Positions 1 through 6,222 of a DNA stretch of 7,563 bases are shown here, in pieces. The translations under genes were made by a program, and so were the position numbers. The stretch comes from JBFXDI01 sp050181295 (GTDB lineage: Bacteria > Pseudomonadota > Alphaproteobacteria > Rhizobiales > Aestuariivirgaceae), in assembly GCA_050181295.1 (NCBI GenBank), contig JBFXDI010000171.1, forward strand, positions 1 to 7,563, given 5' to 3'. Numbering within the stretch: position 1 is the first letter of the stretch; each line of letters begins with the position of its first letter. The notes under the pieces are model-generated. The model saw only the letters and a list, made by a program, of their open reading frames with translations. It had not been told where the DNA came from and did no database searches.

Positions 1-75
1 ATGGTGAGGGTGGATGGGGCTCAGGACGTGCGGCGCAGGCCAACGTGCAGGCGCTTGCGGGGCAGGGAAGAGCAG
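1..75 (+). other. Left edge: leader of the LysM gene
   Basis: This short stretch holds the ribosome binding site of the LysM gene. The frame starting at position 2 meets TGA at 5-7, which could be the end of an upstream gene outside the window. I see no convincing promoter here. The LysM frame stays open to position 1, so an upstream start cannot be excluded. Confidence 0.4.
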
Positions 76-2094
76 ATGAAGAAGCCTTTGGCGATTTTCG
101 TTGGCGCGGCCGTGGTCGCGCTTGCGATGTTGATCGGCCTGACCAGCAGCCGCTGGCAGAACTGGCCCAATCCGCTGGAAACCCTCTCCCAGTCGTCCGA
201 CAGCAAGCCCCAGGTCGCCACCAAGGAACCCGAGCCGACCCCCGACGCCGGAACACAGCAGCAGTCGCAGGACAAGACGGCACCCTCCACGGAGAACCAG
301 ACGGCCGAACAGCCGCAGGCGCAACAGCCGCAGACCGAGCAACCGGCCGAGAACCAGACGGCGCAGGCGCCTGAACAGCAGGCCCAGGAGCCGCAGAAGC
401 AGGCCGAGGCGCAGCCCGAGACCGCTCAGCAGGCGCCCGCCGACCAGGCGCCCAAGAAGGGCGAGAAGGGCGGCACCTTCGACGTGGTGCGCGTCGAGGA
501 GAACGGCGAGGCGGTGTTCGCCGGCCGCTGCGATCCGCATGCCAACGTCGCGCTTCTCATGGACAATACGGTGATCGGCTCGGCCAAGGCGAACGAACTC
601 GGCGAGTGGCTGATCGTGCCCGACCGCTCGATCCCGGTCGGCAGCCATGAGTTCATCCTCGAATCGACCAATCCGAACGGCCGCAAGTGGCTGTCGCAGC
701 AGACGCTGACGGTCTCCGTCGAGCCCAACAAGACGCCGCTCATCGTGCTCTCGGAACCGGACAAGCCCTCCAAGGTGCTGCAGAAGCCCGACGAGCAGGT
801 TGCAACCGCGCCGGAGACGAGCGAGCCCTCGCAGGCCGAACAGCCCTCCGCCACGCAAGAGCAGGCGGCCAAGACCGAGGAGCCGAAGAGCGAGGAGCCC
901 AAGGCTCCTGAAGCCGCAACCGGCCAGCAGCAGGCGGCCAAGAGCGAGGAGCCCAAGGCTCCCGAAGCGGCGACCGGCCAGCAGCAGGCGGCCGAGGCAT
1001 CGAAGTCGGCCGAGACCGGCGGCGAGCAGGTGGCGGAAGCCGTCAAGTCCGCCGAGGAGGAGAGCGGGCAGGCCTCCTCGCAGCCCAGCACCGGCCAGGA
1101 GGTCGCCAAGACCGAAACCGATACCGCTGGCGAAGCCTCCGGCGAGGCCGTCGCGCCGCAGGCGAGCCAGGATGCGGCGAAGGCGCCGGACGTCAATCTC
1201 TCCCTCGACACGGTCGACTACAATGACCGCGGCGACATCATCTTCTCCGGCAAGGCGAAGCAGGGCTCCTCCGTCCGGCTCTATGTCGACAACCAGCATG
1301 TCGGCGATGCTGTCGCCGATGCGCAGGGCAACTGGAGCTTTGCCGGCCGCGAGGAGATTGTTCCGGGTCCGCACAGCCTGAGAGCCGACGTCGTCGACGC
1401 GGTGGGCAAGGTTTCCCAGCGCATCGAGTTGCCCTTCCAGCGCGCCGATCCGAAGCAGGTGGCCGTGCTGCAGGGTGAGCGCAAGACGGAGGAAAAGGCG
1501 GGCGAGCAGCAGGCGCCCCAACCCAAGGCCGAAGAGCCCAAGGCCGAGGAGCCGAAGGCCGAGGAGCAGAAGACGGCCGCGGCCGAGCAGCCGGAAGCCC
1601 AGACCAGCACGCGCGCGACCAAGGAGCCGGAGACGCCTCAGCCGTCGACGGAGCAGCAGAGCGCGACGCAGGAGCCTTCCGCGCAGGAGCAGACCACCAC
1701 CGAGCCGCAAGCTAGCCAGCAGGAAGAGCCGCAGTCGCAGCAGGCAGAGCAGGCGCCTGAGGTCGCGCAGCCGCAGTCGGAAGCCAAGGAGGATGCGGCC
1801 TCCGGCAGCGAGCAGAAGACGGCCGCGCAGGAGCCGGCAAAGGAGCCCGAAGCGCAGCCGCGCAAGGGCCGCGTCGTGATCCAGCCCGGCAACAATCTGT
1901 GGCGGATCGCGCGCGTGATCTACGGCCAGGGCGTGGAGTACACGACCATCTTCGAGGCCAACAAGGAGCAGATCCGCGATCCCGATCTGATCTATCCCGG
2001 TCAGATATTCAACACGCCCGATGTCGTGCCGCCAGAGGAGATCGATCCCAAGCGTCGCAAGCCGATGACGGCCGAGGAGCTCGGAAACAAGTAG
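76..2094 (+). CDS. Membrane-anchored Ig-like/LysM peptidoglycan-binding protein
   Basis: A 672-residue envelope protein. Two N-terminal lysines and a hydrophobic stretch (about residues 5-22) form a signal anchor; there is no lipobox. A Glu/Gln/Ala/Pro-rich spacer follows, then an Ig-like beta domain (about 131-216), a second long spacer, a second Ig-like domain (about 371-458) with the same pattern (Gly-x-x-x-Phe-x-Gly, x-x-Asp-Asn, Gly-x-Trp), a third spacer and a C-terminal LysM domain (about 598-650) with Asn-Asn-Leu-Trp-Arg-Ile-Ala and Asp-Leu-Ile-Tyr-Pro-Gly-Gln. LysM domains bind N-acetylglucosamine-containing glycans, so the likely role is to tether the inner membrane to peptidoglycan; no catalytic domain is visible. 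I chose ATG 76 because AGGGAAG (64-70) precedes it and the membrane segment starts at once; an ATG at position 1 would add 25 Arg-rich residues. The only cysteine is in the first Ig-like domain. The exact role is unknown. Confidence 0.9.
   Translation: MKKPLAIFVGAAVVALAMLIGLTSSRWQNWPNPLETLSQSSDSKPQVATKEPEPTPDAGTQQQSQDKTAPSTENQTAEQPQAQQPQTEQPAENQTAQAPEQQAQEPQKQAEAQPETAQQAPADQAPKKGEKGGTFDVVRVEENGEAVFAGRCDPHANVALLMDNTVIGSAKANELGEWLIVPDRSIPVGSHEFILESTNPNGRKWLSQQTLTVSVEPNKTPLIVLSEPDKPSKVLQKPDEQVATAPETSEPSQAEQPSATQEQAAKTEEPKSEEPKAPEAATGQQQAAKSEEPKAPEAATGQQQAAEASKSAETGGEQVAEAVKSAEEESGQASSQPSTGQEVAKTETDTAGEASGEAVAPQASQDAAKAPDVNLSLDTVDYNDRGDIIFSGKAKQGSSVRLYVDNQHVGDAVADAQGNWSFAGREEIVPGPHSLRADVVDAVGKVSQRIELPFQRADPKQVAVLQGERKTEEKAGEQQAPQPKAEEPKAEEPKAEEQKTAAAEQPEAQTSTRATKEPETPQPSTEQQSATQEPSAQEQTTTEPQASQQEEPQSQQAEQAPEVAQPQSEAKEDAASGSEQKTAAQEPAKEPEAQPRKGRVVIQPGNNLWRIARVIYGQGVEYTTIFEANKEQIRDPDLIYPGQIFNTPDVVPPEEIDPKRRKPMTAEELGNK
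889..996 (+). repeat. 54-bp tandem duplication (2 copies) in the LysM protein spacer
   Basis: Two adjacent 54-bp units, 889-942 and 943-996, match at 50 of 54 positions. Each encodes 18 residues beginning Ser-Glu-Glu-Pro-Lys-Ala-Pro-Glu-Ala-Ala-Thr-Gly and ending in Gln-Gln-Gln-Ala-Ala plus Lys or Glu. Three of the four differences are synonymous third-position changes; the fourth turns the final Lys into Glu. A partial related unit (Ala-Ala-Lys-Thr-Glu-Glu-Pro-Lys) lies just upstream. The repeat lies in the spacer between the two Ig-like domains, at residues 272-307. Confidence 0.9.
1525..1569 (+). repeat. 15-bp tandem repeat (3 copies), Lys-Ala-Glu-Glu-Pro units
   Basis: Three in-frame 15-bp units encode Lys-Ala-Glu-Glu followed by Pro, Pro and Gln. 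They lie in the spacer between the second Ig-like domain and the LysM domain. Such acidic/basic Pro-rich repeats suit an extended, disordered linker, and slippage or unequal recombination could change its length. Confidence 0.85.
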
Positions 2095-2103
2095 GCAGGC
2101 CGC

Positions 2104-2745
2104 TCAGGCTGGGTTTCTGCCCGGAAGCCACCGGTCGGCTGCGAGCACCACGAGGCTTGCCGCACCGAAGATGGCGAGGACCGTCGCCATGTTGAGGGCG
2201 ACCGCCGCGTAGCCGAGGCGCGGCGCCTCCAGGAACGGATAGGGGTGGAAGCCGGAGACGGCTCCATGGAGCACGGTCCAGAGGCCATAGATGACCGGCA
2301 GGACGAGCCACCAGAGGGCCTGTCGCGGCTTGAGGGAACGCCGGGGCACGAAAAGCAGCCAATCGAGGACGAAGAGCGCGGGCGCGAGATAGTGGAGCGA
2401 TGCGTCCGCCACGAAGGCCCAGCCTTGCGGGTTCCAGAGCTGCCGCAGCACGAGCACGTAGACGAAGGCCACGACCATGATCCAGGCGGCGATGGCGCCG
2501 CGCACCGAGGGCCGGGCAAAGAAACGGCCGGCGGCCGAGCCCGGCGTGAGCGACGGCAGCGTCATGGCGAGCGCCGCGAGCAGATTGGCGAGGATGGTGA
2601 AATAGCTGAAGAAGTTGACGGTGCGCTGCACCGGCGAGAGGCCGGCGTCGGCCTGCATGGCCAGCCAGTATTGCAGAAACAGCGCGAACCATCCGACGGC
2701 GGCAGCCAGGAGACGGAAGGTGAGGCGGAAATGGGGGTGGGGCAT
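2104..2745 (-). CDS. Pr6Pr-family six-helix integral membrane protein
   Basis: A 213-residue inner-membrane protein with about six hydrophobic helices (roughly residues 10-28, 47-64, 82-101, 117-134, 142-160 and 178-202). The family features I recognise are Phe-Phe-Ser-Tyr-Phe-Thr-Ile-Leu-Ala-Asn-Leu-Leu at 45-56, His-Tyr-Leu-Ala-Pro with a following Asp-Trp (118-129), and the Tyr-Pro-Phe segment near 169-171. No biochemical function is established for bacterial Pr6Pr proteins that I know of. Thr50 and His118 sit where eukaryotic AIG1-like membrane hydrolases keep a catalytic Thr/His pair, but that link is inference. ATG 2745 is the best start: a GTG at 2820 would add 25 polar, Lys/Arg-rich residues before the first helix. 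No good ribosome binding site precedes either. The stop lies 9 bp from the LysM gene stop, and the 5' end is divergent from the ABC transporter gene. Confidence 0.85.
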   Translation of the reverse strand: MPHPHFRLTFRLLAAAVGWFALFLQYWLAMQADAGLSPVQRTVNFFSYFTILANLLAALAMTLPSLTPGSAAGRFFARPSVRGAIAAWIMVVAFVYVLVLRQLWNPQGWAFVADASLHYLAPALFVLDWLLFVPRRSLKPRQALWWLVLPVIYGLWTVLHGAVSGFHPYPFLEAPRLGYAAVALNMATVLAIFGAASLVVLAADRWLPGRNPA

Positions 2746-2861
2746 GCGAGAGGGGAAGCCGGTTGCCTTGCCCGGCCAGTCTGGTCGGGCGGTCCTGCGT
2801 TTGCAATTGGGCAGGTGCACGCATAAGTAACAGGCCCAACCCCTCGGAAAGTCTCGATTTG
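2746..2861. promoter_or_regulatory. Divergent control region, Pr6Pr gene / ABC transporter gene
   Basis: These 116 bp must carry the starts of both divergent genes. For the plus strand a weak promoter can be drawn from TTGCAA (2801-2806) to ATAAGT (2823-2828) with a 16-bp spacer, about 35 bp upstream of ATG 2862. I see no convincing minus-strand promoter. The strongest signal is the palindrome at 2770-2790. Confidence 0.4.
2770..2790. promoter_or_regulatory. 21-bp near-perfect palindrome in divergent region
   Basis: Arms GCCCGGCCAG (2770-2779) and CTGGTCGGGC (2781-2790) flank a single T at 2780. Nine of ten pairs match, and the tenth would be a G-U wobble in RNA. It lies 25 bp upstream of the Pr6Pr start and just upstream of the possible -35 of the transporter promoter. 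No T-run follows on either strand, so an operator or leader hairpin is likelier than an intrinsic terminator. Confidence 0.5.
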
Positions 2862-4769
2862 ATGCTGCAGGTCCTGTCCCGTTCGCGCCCGCCCGGCTAT
2901 GGCGAGAAAGGGCAGGCGGAAACGCTGCGTGAGATCATGCCGTGGCTGTGGCCGCCCGGCCGGCCGGATCTGCGCTGGCGCGTGGCCGCGGCTTTCGCGG
3001 CGCTGCTTCTCTCCAAGGTCGTCACCGTGGCGACCCCCTTCGCCTTCAAATACGCGATCGACGGATTGAACGCCGCGGTCACGCCCGAGGCGAGACCGGC
3101 CGTCATGCTCGTCGCGGTGCCGCTGGCCTTCATCCTCGCATACGGCTTCGGCCGCATCATGATGGTGGTGCTGGCGCAGATCCGCGATGCGCTCTTCGCG
3201 AAGGTCGCCCAGAGCGCAGTCCGCGCGCTTTCGAACCGCACCTTCCGGCACCTGCATTCCCTGTCCCTGAAATTCCATCTCGAGCGCCGCACCGGCGGCC
3301 TCTCGCGCATCGTCGAGCGCGGCTCCAATGGCATCGATACCGTGCTGCGCTATTCGCTCTTCAACACGGTGCCGACCGTGGTCGAGCTCGTGCTGCTCTG
3401 TGGTGTGCTCACCTGGACCTTCGGCTGGATCTACGCAGCCATCGCCGCCGCGACTGTCGCGCTCTACACCGCCTTCTCCTATATCGCCACCGAATGGCGG
3501 ATCCGCATCCGCAGGGACATGAACGATGCGGACACGGAGGCCAACACGAAGGCGGTGGACAGCCTCCTCAACTACGAGACGGTGAAATACTTCAACAACG
3601 AGGAGCACGAGGCCAGGCGCTTCGACCAGTCGATGGCGCGCTACGAGAAGGCGGCGGTCCGCACGTGGGAATCGCTGGCGGTGCTCAATTCCGGCCAGAC
3701 GGTCGTCTTCACCATCGGCCTGACCCTGATGATGGTGCTGGCGGCGAGGGGTGTCGCCAGCGGGACCATGACGGTCGGCGACTTCGTCATGGTGAACTCG
3801 TTCCTGATCCAGCTCTACATGCCGCTGAACTTCCTGGGCAACGTCTACCGGGACCTGAAGCAGGGGCTGATCGACATCGAGGCCATGTTCCGTCTGCTCG
3901 AGATGGAGCCCGACATCAGGGACCGTCCCGAGGCCGTGCCGCTCGCCGTCTCGAAGGGAGAAATCGCGTTCGAGGACGTCCGCTTCGCCTACGAGCCGGC
4001 GCGGCCGATCCTGAAAGGTGTGAGCTTCACGGTGCCCGCGGGGAAAACCTTCGCGGTCGTCGGCCCCTCGGGCGCCGGGAAGTCCACGATCTCGCGGCTC
4101 CTCTATCGCTTCTACGAGCTCGGCGGCGGCCGCATCCTCATCGACGGGCAGGACATCGCGAACGTCATGCAGGCGTCGCTTCGCGCGGCCATCGGCATGG
4201 TTCCCCAGGACACCGTGCTCTTCAACGACACCATCCGCTACAACATCCGCTACGGCCGGCCCGATGCCACCGACGAGGAGGTGGAGGCCGCCGCGAAGCT
4301 CGCGCAGGTGCATGGCTTCGTGACGAGCCTGCCGTCCGGCTACGAGACGCTGGTCGGCGAGCGCGGGCTCAAGCTCTCGGGCGGCGAGAAGCAGCGCGTC
4401 TCGATCGCCCGCACGATCCTGAAGGGTCCCCCGATCCTCGTCCTCGACGAGGCGACCTCGGCGCTCGACACCATGACCGAGCAGGAGATCCAGTCGGCCT
4501 TGCGGCAGGTCTCGCACGGCCGGACCTCGCTCGTCATCGCGCACCGGCTTTCCACCGTGGTCGATGCCGACGAGATCCTGGTCCTCGACGGCGGGCGCAT
4601 CGCGGAGCGTGGCCGCCACCTCGACCTTCTGCTGCGGAACGGCGTCTATGCCGGCATGTGGAACCGGCAGCGGGCCGCCGACGAGGCGAGGCGCCAGCTC
4701 GCCGAGAGCCTGGACGAGGGCGAACTCGCGGCCGAAGGGCTTGCGGAAGTCGAGCGCGAGACGGCCTAG
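2862..4769 (+). CDS. Atm1/HMT1-type ABC half-transporter (permease-ATPase fusion)
   Basis: A 635-residue half-transporter that should act as an inner-membrane homodimer. The membrane domain (about residues 38-330, six helices) carries Asn-Tyr-Glu-Thr-Val-Lys-Tyr-Phe-Asn-Asn-Glu (237-247) and Met-Pro-Leu-Asn-Phe-Leu-Gly-Asn-Val-Tyr-Arg (320-330), both typical of the Atm1/ABCB7/HMT1 group. The ATPase domain is complete: Walker A GPSGAGKST (401-409), Q-loop Gln449, signature LSGGEKQRV (505-513), Walker B ending Asp529-Glu530, and switch His561. Characterised relatives export glutathione-linked or persulfide compounds or metal-thiol conjugates, supporting Fe-S protein assembly or metal detoxification; the substrate here is inferred. 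ATG 2862 follows GGAAAG (2846-2851) and gives the normal family length; the frame is open further upstream, but only a TTG at 2763 offers a start. The stop overlaps that of the facing deaminase gene. Confidence 0.93.
   Translation: MLQVLSRSRPPGYGEKGQAETLREIMPWLWPPGRPDLRWRVAAAFAALLLSKVVTVATPFAFKYAIDGLNAAVTPEARPAVMLVAVPLAFILAYGFGRIMMVVLAQIRDALFAKVAQSAVRALSNRTFRHLHSLSLKFHLERRTGGLSRIVERGSNGIDTVLRYSLFNTVPTVVELVLLCGVLTWTFGWIYAAIAAATVALYTAFSYIATEWRIRIRRDMNDADTEANTKAVDSLLNYETVKYFNNEEHEARRFDQSMARYEKAAVRTWESLAVLNSGQTVVFTIGLTLMMVLAARGVASGTMTVGDFVMVNSFLIQLYMPLNFLGNVYRDLKQGLIDIEAMFRLLEMEPDIRDRPEAVPLAVSKGEIAFEDVRFAYEPARPILKGVSFTVPAGKTFAVVGPSGAGKSTISRLLYRFYELGGGRILIDGQDIANVMQASLRAAIGMVPQDTVLFNDTIRYNIRYGRPDATDEEVEAAAKLAQVHGFVTSLPSGYETLVGERGLKLSGGEKQRVSIARTILKGPPILVLDEATSALDTMTEQEIQSALRQVSHGRTSLVIAHRLSTVVDADEILVLDGGRIAERGRHLDLLLRNGVYAGMWNRQRAADEARRQLAESLDEGELAAEGLAEVERETA
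4766..4769. other. Shared CTAG: interleaved stop codons of the ABC transporter and tadA-like genes
   Basis: The plus-strand TAG at 4767-4769 and the minus-strand TAG read from 4768 to 4766 overlap in one CTAG, so the convergent genes overlap by exactly 4 bp. Any transcription stop for either gene must lie inside the coding sequence of the other. Confidence 0.95.
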
Positions 4770-5218
4770 GCGTCTCTTCGCGCACGGAAGAATTCGAGCA
4801 GCAGGTCGCGGGCTTTCGTCTCTCCGATCCCGGAATAGACCTCCGGAGCATGATGGCAGGAGGCTTGTGCGAAGAACCGTCCGCCATGCTCCACGGCGCC
4901 CATCTTCTCGTCGCCCGCGCCGTAATAGAGCCGCCGGATGCGGGCGAAGGAGATGGCCGCGGCGCACATGGCGCATGGCTCGAGCGTCACGTGCAGGTCG
5001 CAATCCGTCAGGCGCTCACTTCCGATGAGCCGGGCCGCCTCGCGGATGACCAGCATCTCGGCATGGGCCGTCGGGTCCTTGTCGGCGATGGTGCGGTTGC
5101 CGGCGACCGCCAGCACCGCGCCGGCCCGGTCCACGATGACGGCCCCGACTGGAACCTCGCCCCGTACGCCGGTTGCCGCGGCTTCCTCGAGCGCCATGTC
5201 CATGGGACTCTTCTTCAT
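4766..5218 (-). CDS. tadA: tRNA adenosine(34) deaminase TadA-like protein
   Basis: A 150-residue zinc deaminase of the CDA fold. The HAE motif (His52, catalytic Glu54) and the PCxxC motif (Cys82, Cys85) give the zinc ligands and proton shuttle, and Asp-Pro-Thr-Ala precedes HAE as in TadA. TadA converts A34 to inosine in the anticodon of tRNA-Arg(ACG), letting one tRNA read several CGN codons. The C-terminal Cys-His-His-Ala-Pro-Glu-Val-Tyr-Ser-Gly and the Leu-Leu-Glu-Phe-Phe end resemble the Agrobacterium enzyme. One oddity is Gly-Asp-Glu-Lys-Met-Gly where I expect a Gly-x-Asp-Pro-Lys-type loop. The start is chosen at ATG 5218 because GGAG (5229-5232, minus strand) is 10 bp upstream; ATG 5227 has that site only 1 bp away, and ATG 5203 is also possible. 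A general nucleoside deaminase or a TadA paralogue is the main alternative. Confidence 0.85.
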   Translation of the reverse strand: MKKSPMDMALEEAAATGVRGEVPVGAVIVDRAGAVLAVAGNRTIADKDPTAHAEMLVIREAARLIGSERLTDCDLHVTLEPCAMCAAAISFARIRRLYYGAGDEKMGAVEHGGRFFAQASCHHAPEVYSGIGETKARDLLLEFFRARRDA

Positions 5219-5295
5219 GGCTGTCATACTCCGGGCCGCCCTTTCCGTCCGCCGCCGCCCATGCCAAAGTCGCGCTCTTTTCCTGGGAGGACGTG
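5219..5295. promoter_or_regulatory. Divergent region between the tadA-like and aminotransferase genes
   Basis: Promoters for both genes should lie here or inside the adjacent coding sequence. On the minus strand TTGGCA (5262-5267) matches a -35 box at five of six positions, but nothing good lies 16-18 bp further on. I see no plus-strand promoter. GGGAGG (5285-5290) is the strong ribosome binding site of the aminotransferase, 5 bp before its ATG. Confidence 0.4.
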
Positions 5296-6222
5296 ATGAG
5301 CGAAGCGAGCGGGCGTGTGGCGTATTTCAACGGCAGGATCGTGCCGGAAGAGGAGATCAGAGTCGACTTCCGCGACGCGGGATTCGCGGTCGGCGACGGC
5401 GTTTTCGACACGGCCCGCACCTTCGCGCACAAGCCTTTCCTGCTCGAGGAGCATGTCGCGCGCCTGTTCCGCTCGCTCTCCTATATGCGCATCGACATCC
5501 GCATGACGCAGCACGAGGTGCTGGAGGCGACCCGCGAGGTGCTTAAGCGCAACGTGCCGCTGCTCGCCGAGCATGACGACTACTGGGTCACGCAATGGGT
5601 GACGCGGGGCCTGCGCGGCATGGGCCGCACCGTTCGGCCCGACGAGCCGCCGACCGTCATCATCGAATGCTCGCCCCTGCCGCTCAAGCAGCGCGCGGTG
5701 GGCATGCGGGACGGGCTCGACGTCGTGACGCCTCCAGGCGTCCGGCGCGTGCCGCCCGAGGCCTTGAGCCCGCGCATGAAGTCCATGAGCTACGCCAACC
5801 TCATGGCGGGCGAGGCGGAAGTGCAGGCGCTGAAACCCGGCGCGACCTCCTTGCTGCTCGACACGCGCGGCTGCCTCGCGGAAGGCCTCGGCTCCAATAT
5901 CTTCCTGGTGAAGGACGGCGAGGTGCGCACGCCGCACGAACGCTACGTGCTCGCGGGCCTGTCGCGCCAGACCGTCATGGAGGTGGCGGCGGAGACGGGC
6001 GTTTCCATGCAGGAGGCGGACCTCGACATCTACGACGCCTACACGGCGGACGAGGCCTTCATCACCTCGACGAGCTGGTGCATGGTGCCGGTGCGCTCGA
6101 TCAACGGCCGCGCCATCGGCGCGGGGAACGTGCCGAGGCCTGTGACCGCGAAGCTGATCGAAGGTTACAAGGCGCGGCTCGGAGGCTTCGACTTCGTAGC
6201 GCAGTACGTCCGCAACGCCTAG
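5296..6222 (+). CDS. Class IV PLP-dependent aminotransferase (BCAT / D-amino acid transaminase-like)
   Basis: A 308-residue fold-type IV PLP enzyme, normal length for the family and probably cytosolic. Val-Gly-Asp-Gly-Val-Phe-Asp-Thr-Ala-Arg (32-41) and the Arg of His-Val-Ala-Arg-Leu (53-57) mark the N-terminal half. Lys162 in Met-Lys-Ser-Met-Ser-Tyr-Ala-Asn is the expected Schiff-base lysine. Glu196 with Gly-Leu-Gly-Ser-Asn (197-201) matches the cofactor-ring and phosphate-binding segment, and Ile-Thr-Ser-Thr-Ser (256-260) is the second phosphate loop. The family includes branched-chain aminotransferases, D-amino acid transaminases, aminodeoxychorismate lyase and (R)-amine transaminases. Sequence alone does not settle which this is; a transaminase is more likely than the lyase. 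The start is firm because GGGAGG lies 5 bp before ATG 5296. It is divergent from the tadA-like gene and overlaps the facing acetyltransferase gene by 4 bp at the stops. Confidence 0.9.
   Translation: MSEASGRVAYFNGRIVPEEEIRVDFRDAGFAVGDGVFDTARTFAHKPFLLEEHVARLFRSLSYMRIDIRMTQHEVLEATREVLKRNVPLLAEHDDYWVTQWVTRGLRGMGRTVRPDEPPTVIIECSPLPLKQRAVGMRDGLDVVTPPGVRRVPPEALSPRMKSMSYANLMAGEAEVQALKPGATSLLLDTRGCLAEGLGSNIFLVKDGEVRTPHERYVLAGLSRQTVMEVAAETGVSMQEADLDIYDAYTADEAFITSTSWCMVPVRSINGRAIGAGNVPRPVTAKLIEGYKARLGGFDFVAQYVRNA
6219..6222. other. Shared CTAG: interleaved stop codons of the aminotransferase and acetyltransferase genes
   Basis: The plus-strand TAG (6220-6222) and the minus-strand TAG (6221 to 6219) overlap in one CTAG. 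This is the same arrangement as at 4766-4769, between unrelated genes. Confidence 0.95.

Noticed and set aside
426..1211. 261-codon minus-strand Ser/Ala/Cys-rich frame with internal repeats
   Set aside because: The repeats are the reverse complement of the LysM protein's repetitive spacer; there is no independent coding signal.
800..1381. Arg/Pro/Ser-rich plus-strand frame inside the LysM gene
   Set aside because: A +1 reading of GC-rich Glu/Gln/Ala codons. The basic composition is an artefact of frame.
2095..2103. Terminator in the 9-bp gap between the LysM and Pr6Pr stops
   Set aside because: The gap is too short, and I found no stable stem followed by T residues on either strand nearby.
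2746..2820. Extended GTG start at 2820 for the Pr6Pr protein
   Set aside because: It adds 25 Lys/Arg-rich polar residues, has no ribosome binding site, and would make the 21-bp palindrome coding.
4775..4791. Possible terminator hairpin TCTTC/GAAGA after the transporter stop
   Set aside because: Only a 5-bp stem with a 7-nt loop and no T-run, within the tadA-like coding sequence.
2562..5003. Very long open frame (813 codons) on the minus strand, antisense to the ABC transporter
   Set aside because: Its translation is Arg/His/Asp/Gly-rich with no recognisable domain, and it spans the transporter, the divergent region and parts of both flanking genes. High-GC coding sequence often leaves an antisense frame free of stops.
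2942..5296. 784-codon plus-strand frame overlapping the ABC transporter and the tadA-like gene
   Set aside because: A frame-shifted shadow: low-complexity Arg/Ala/Gly/His translation, while the alternative frame carries all intact ABC motifs.
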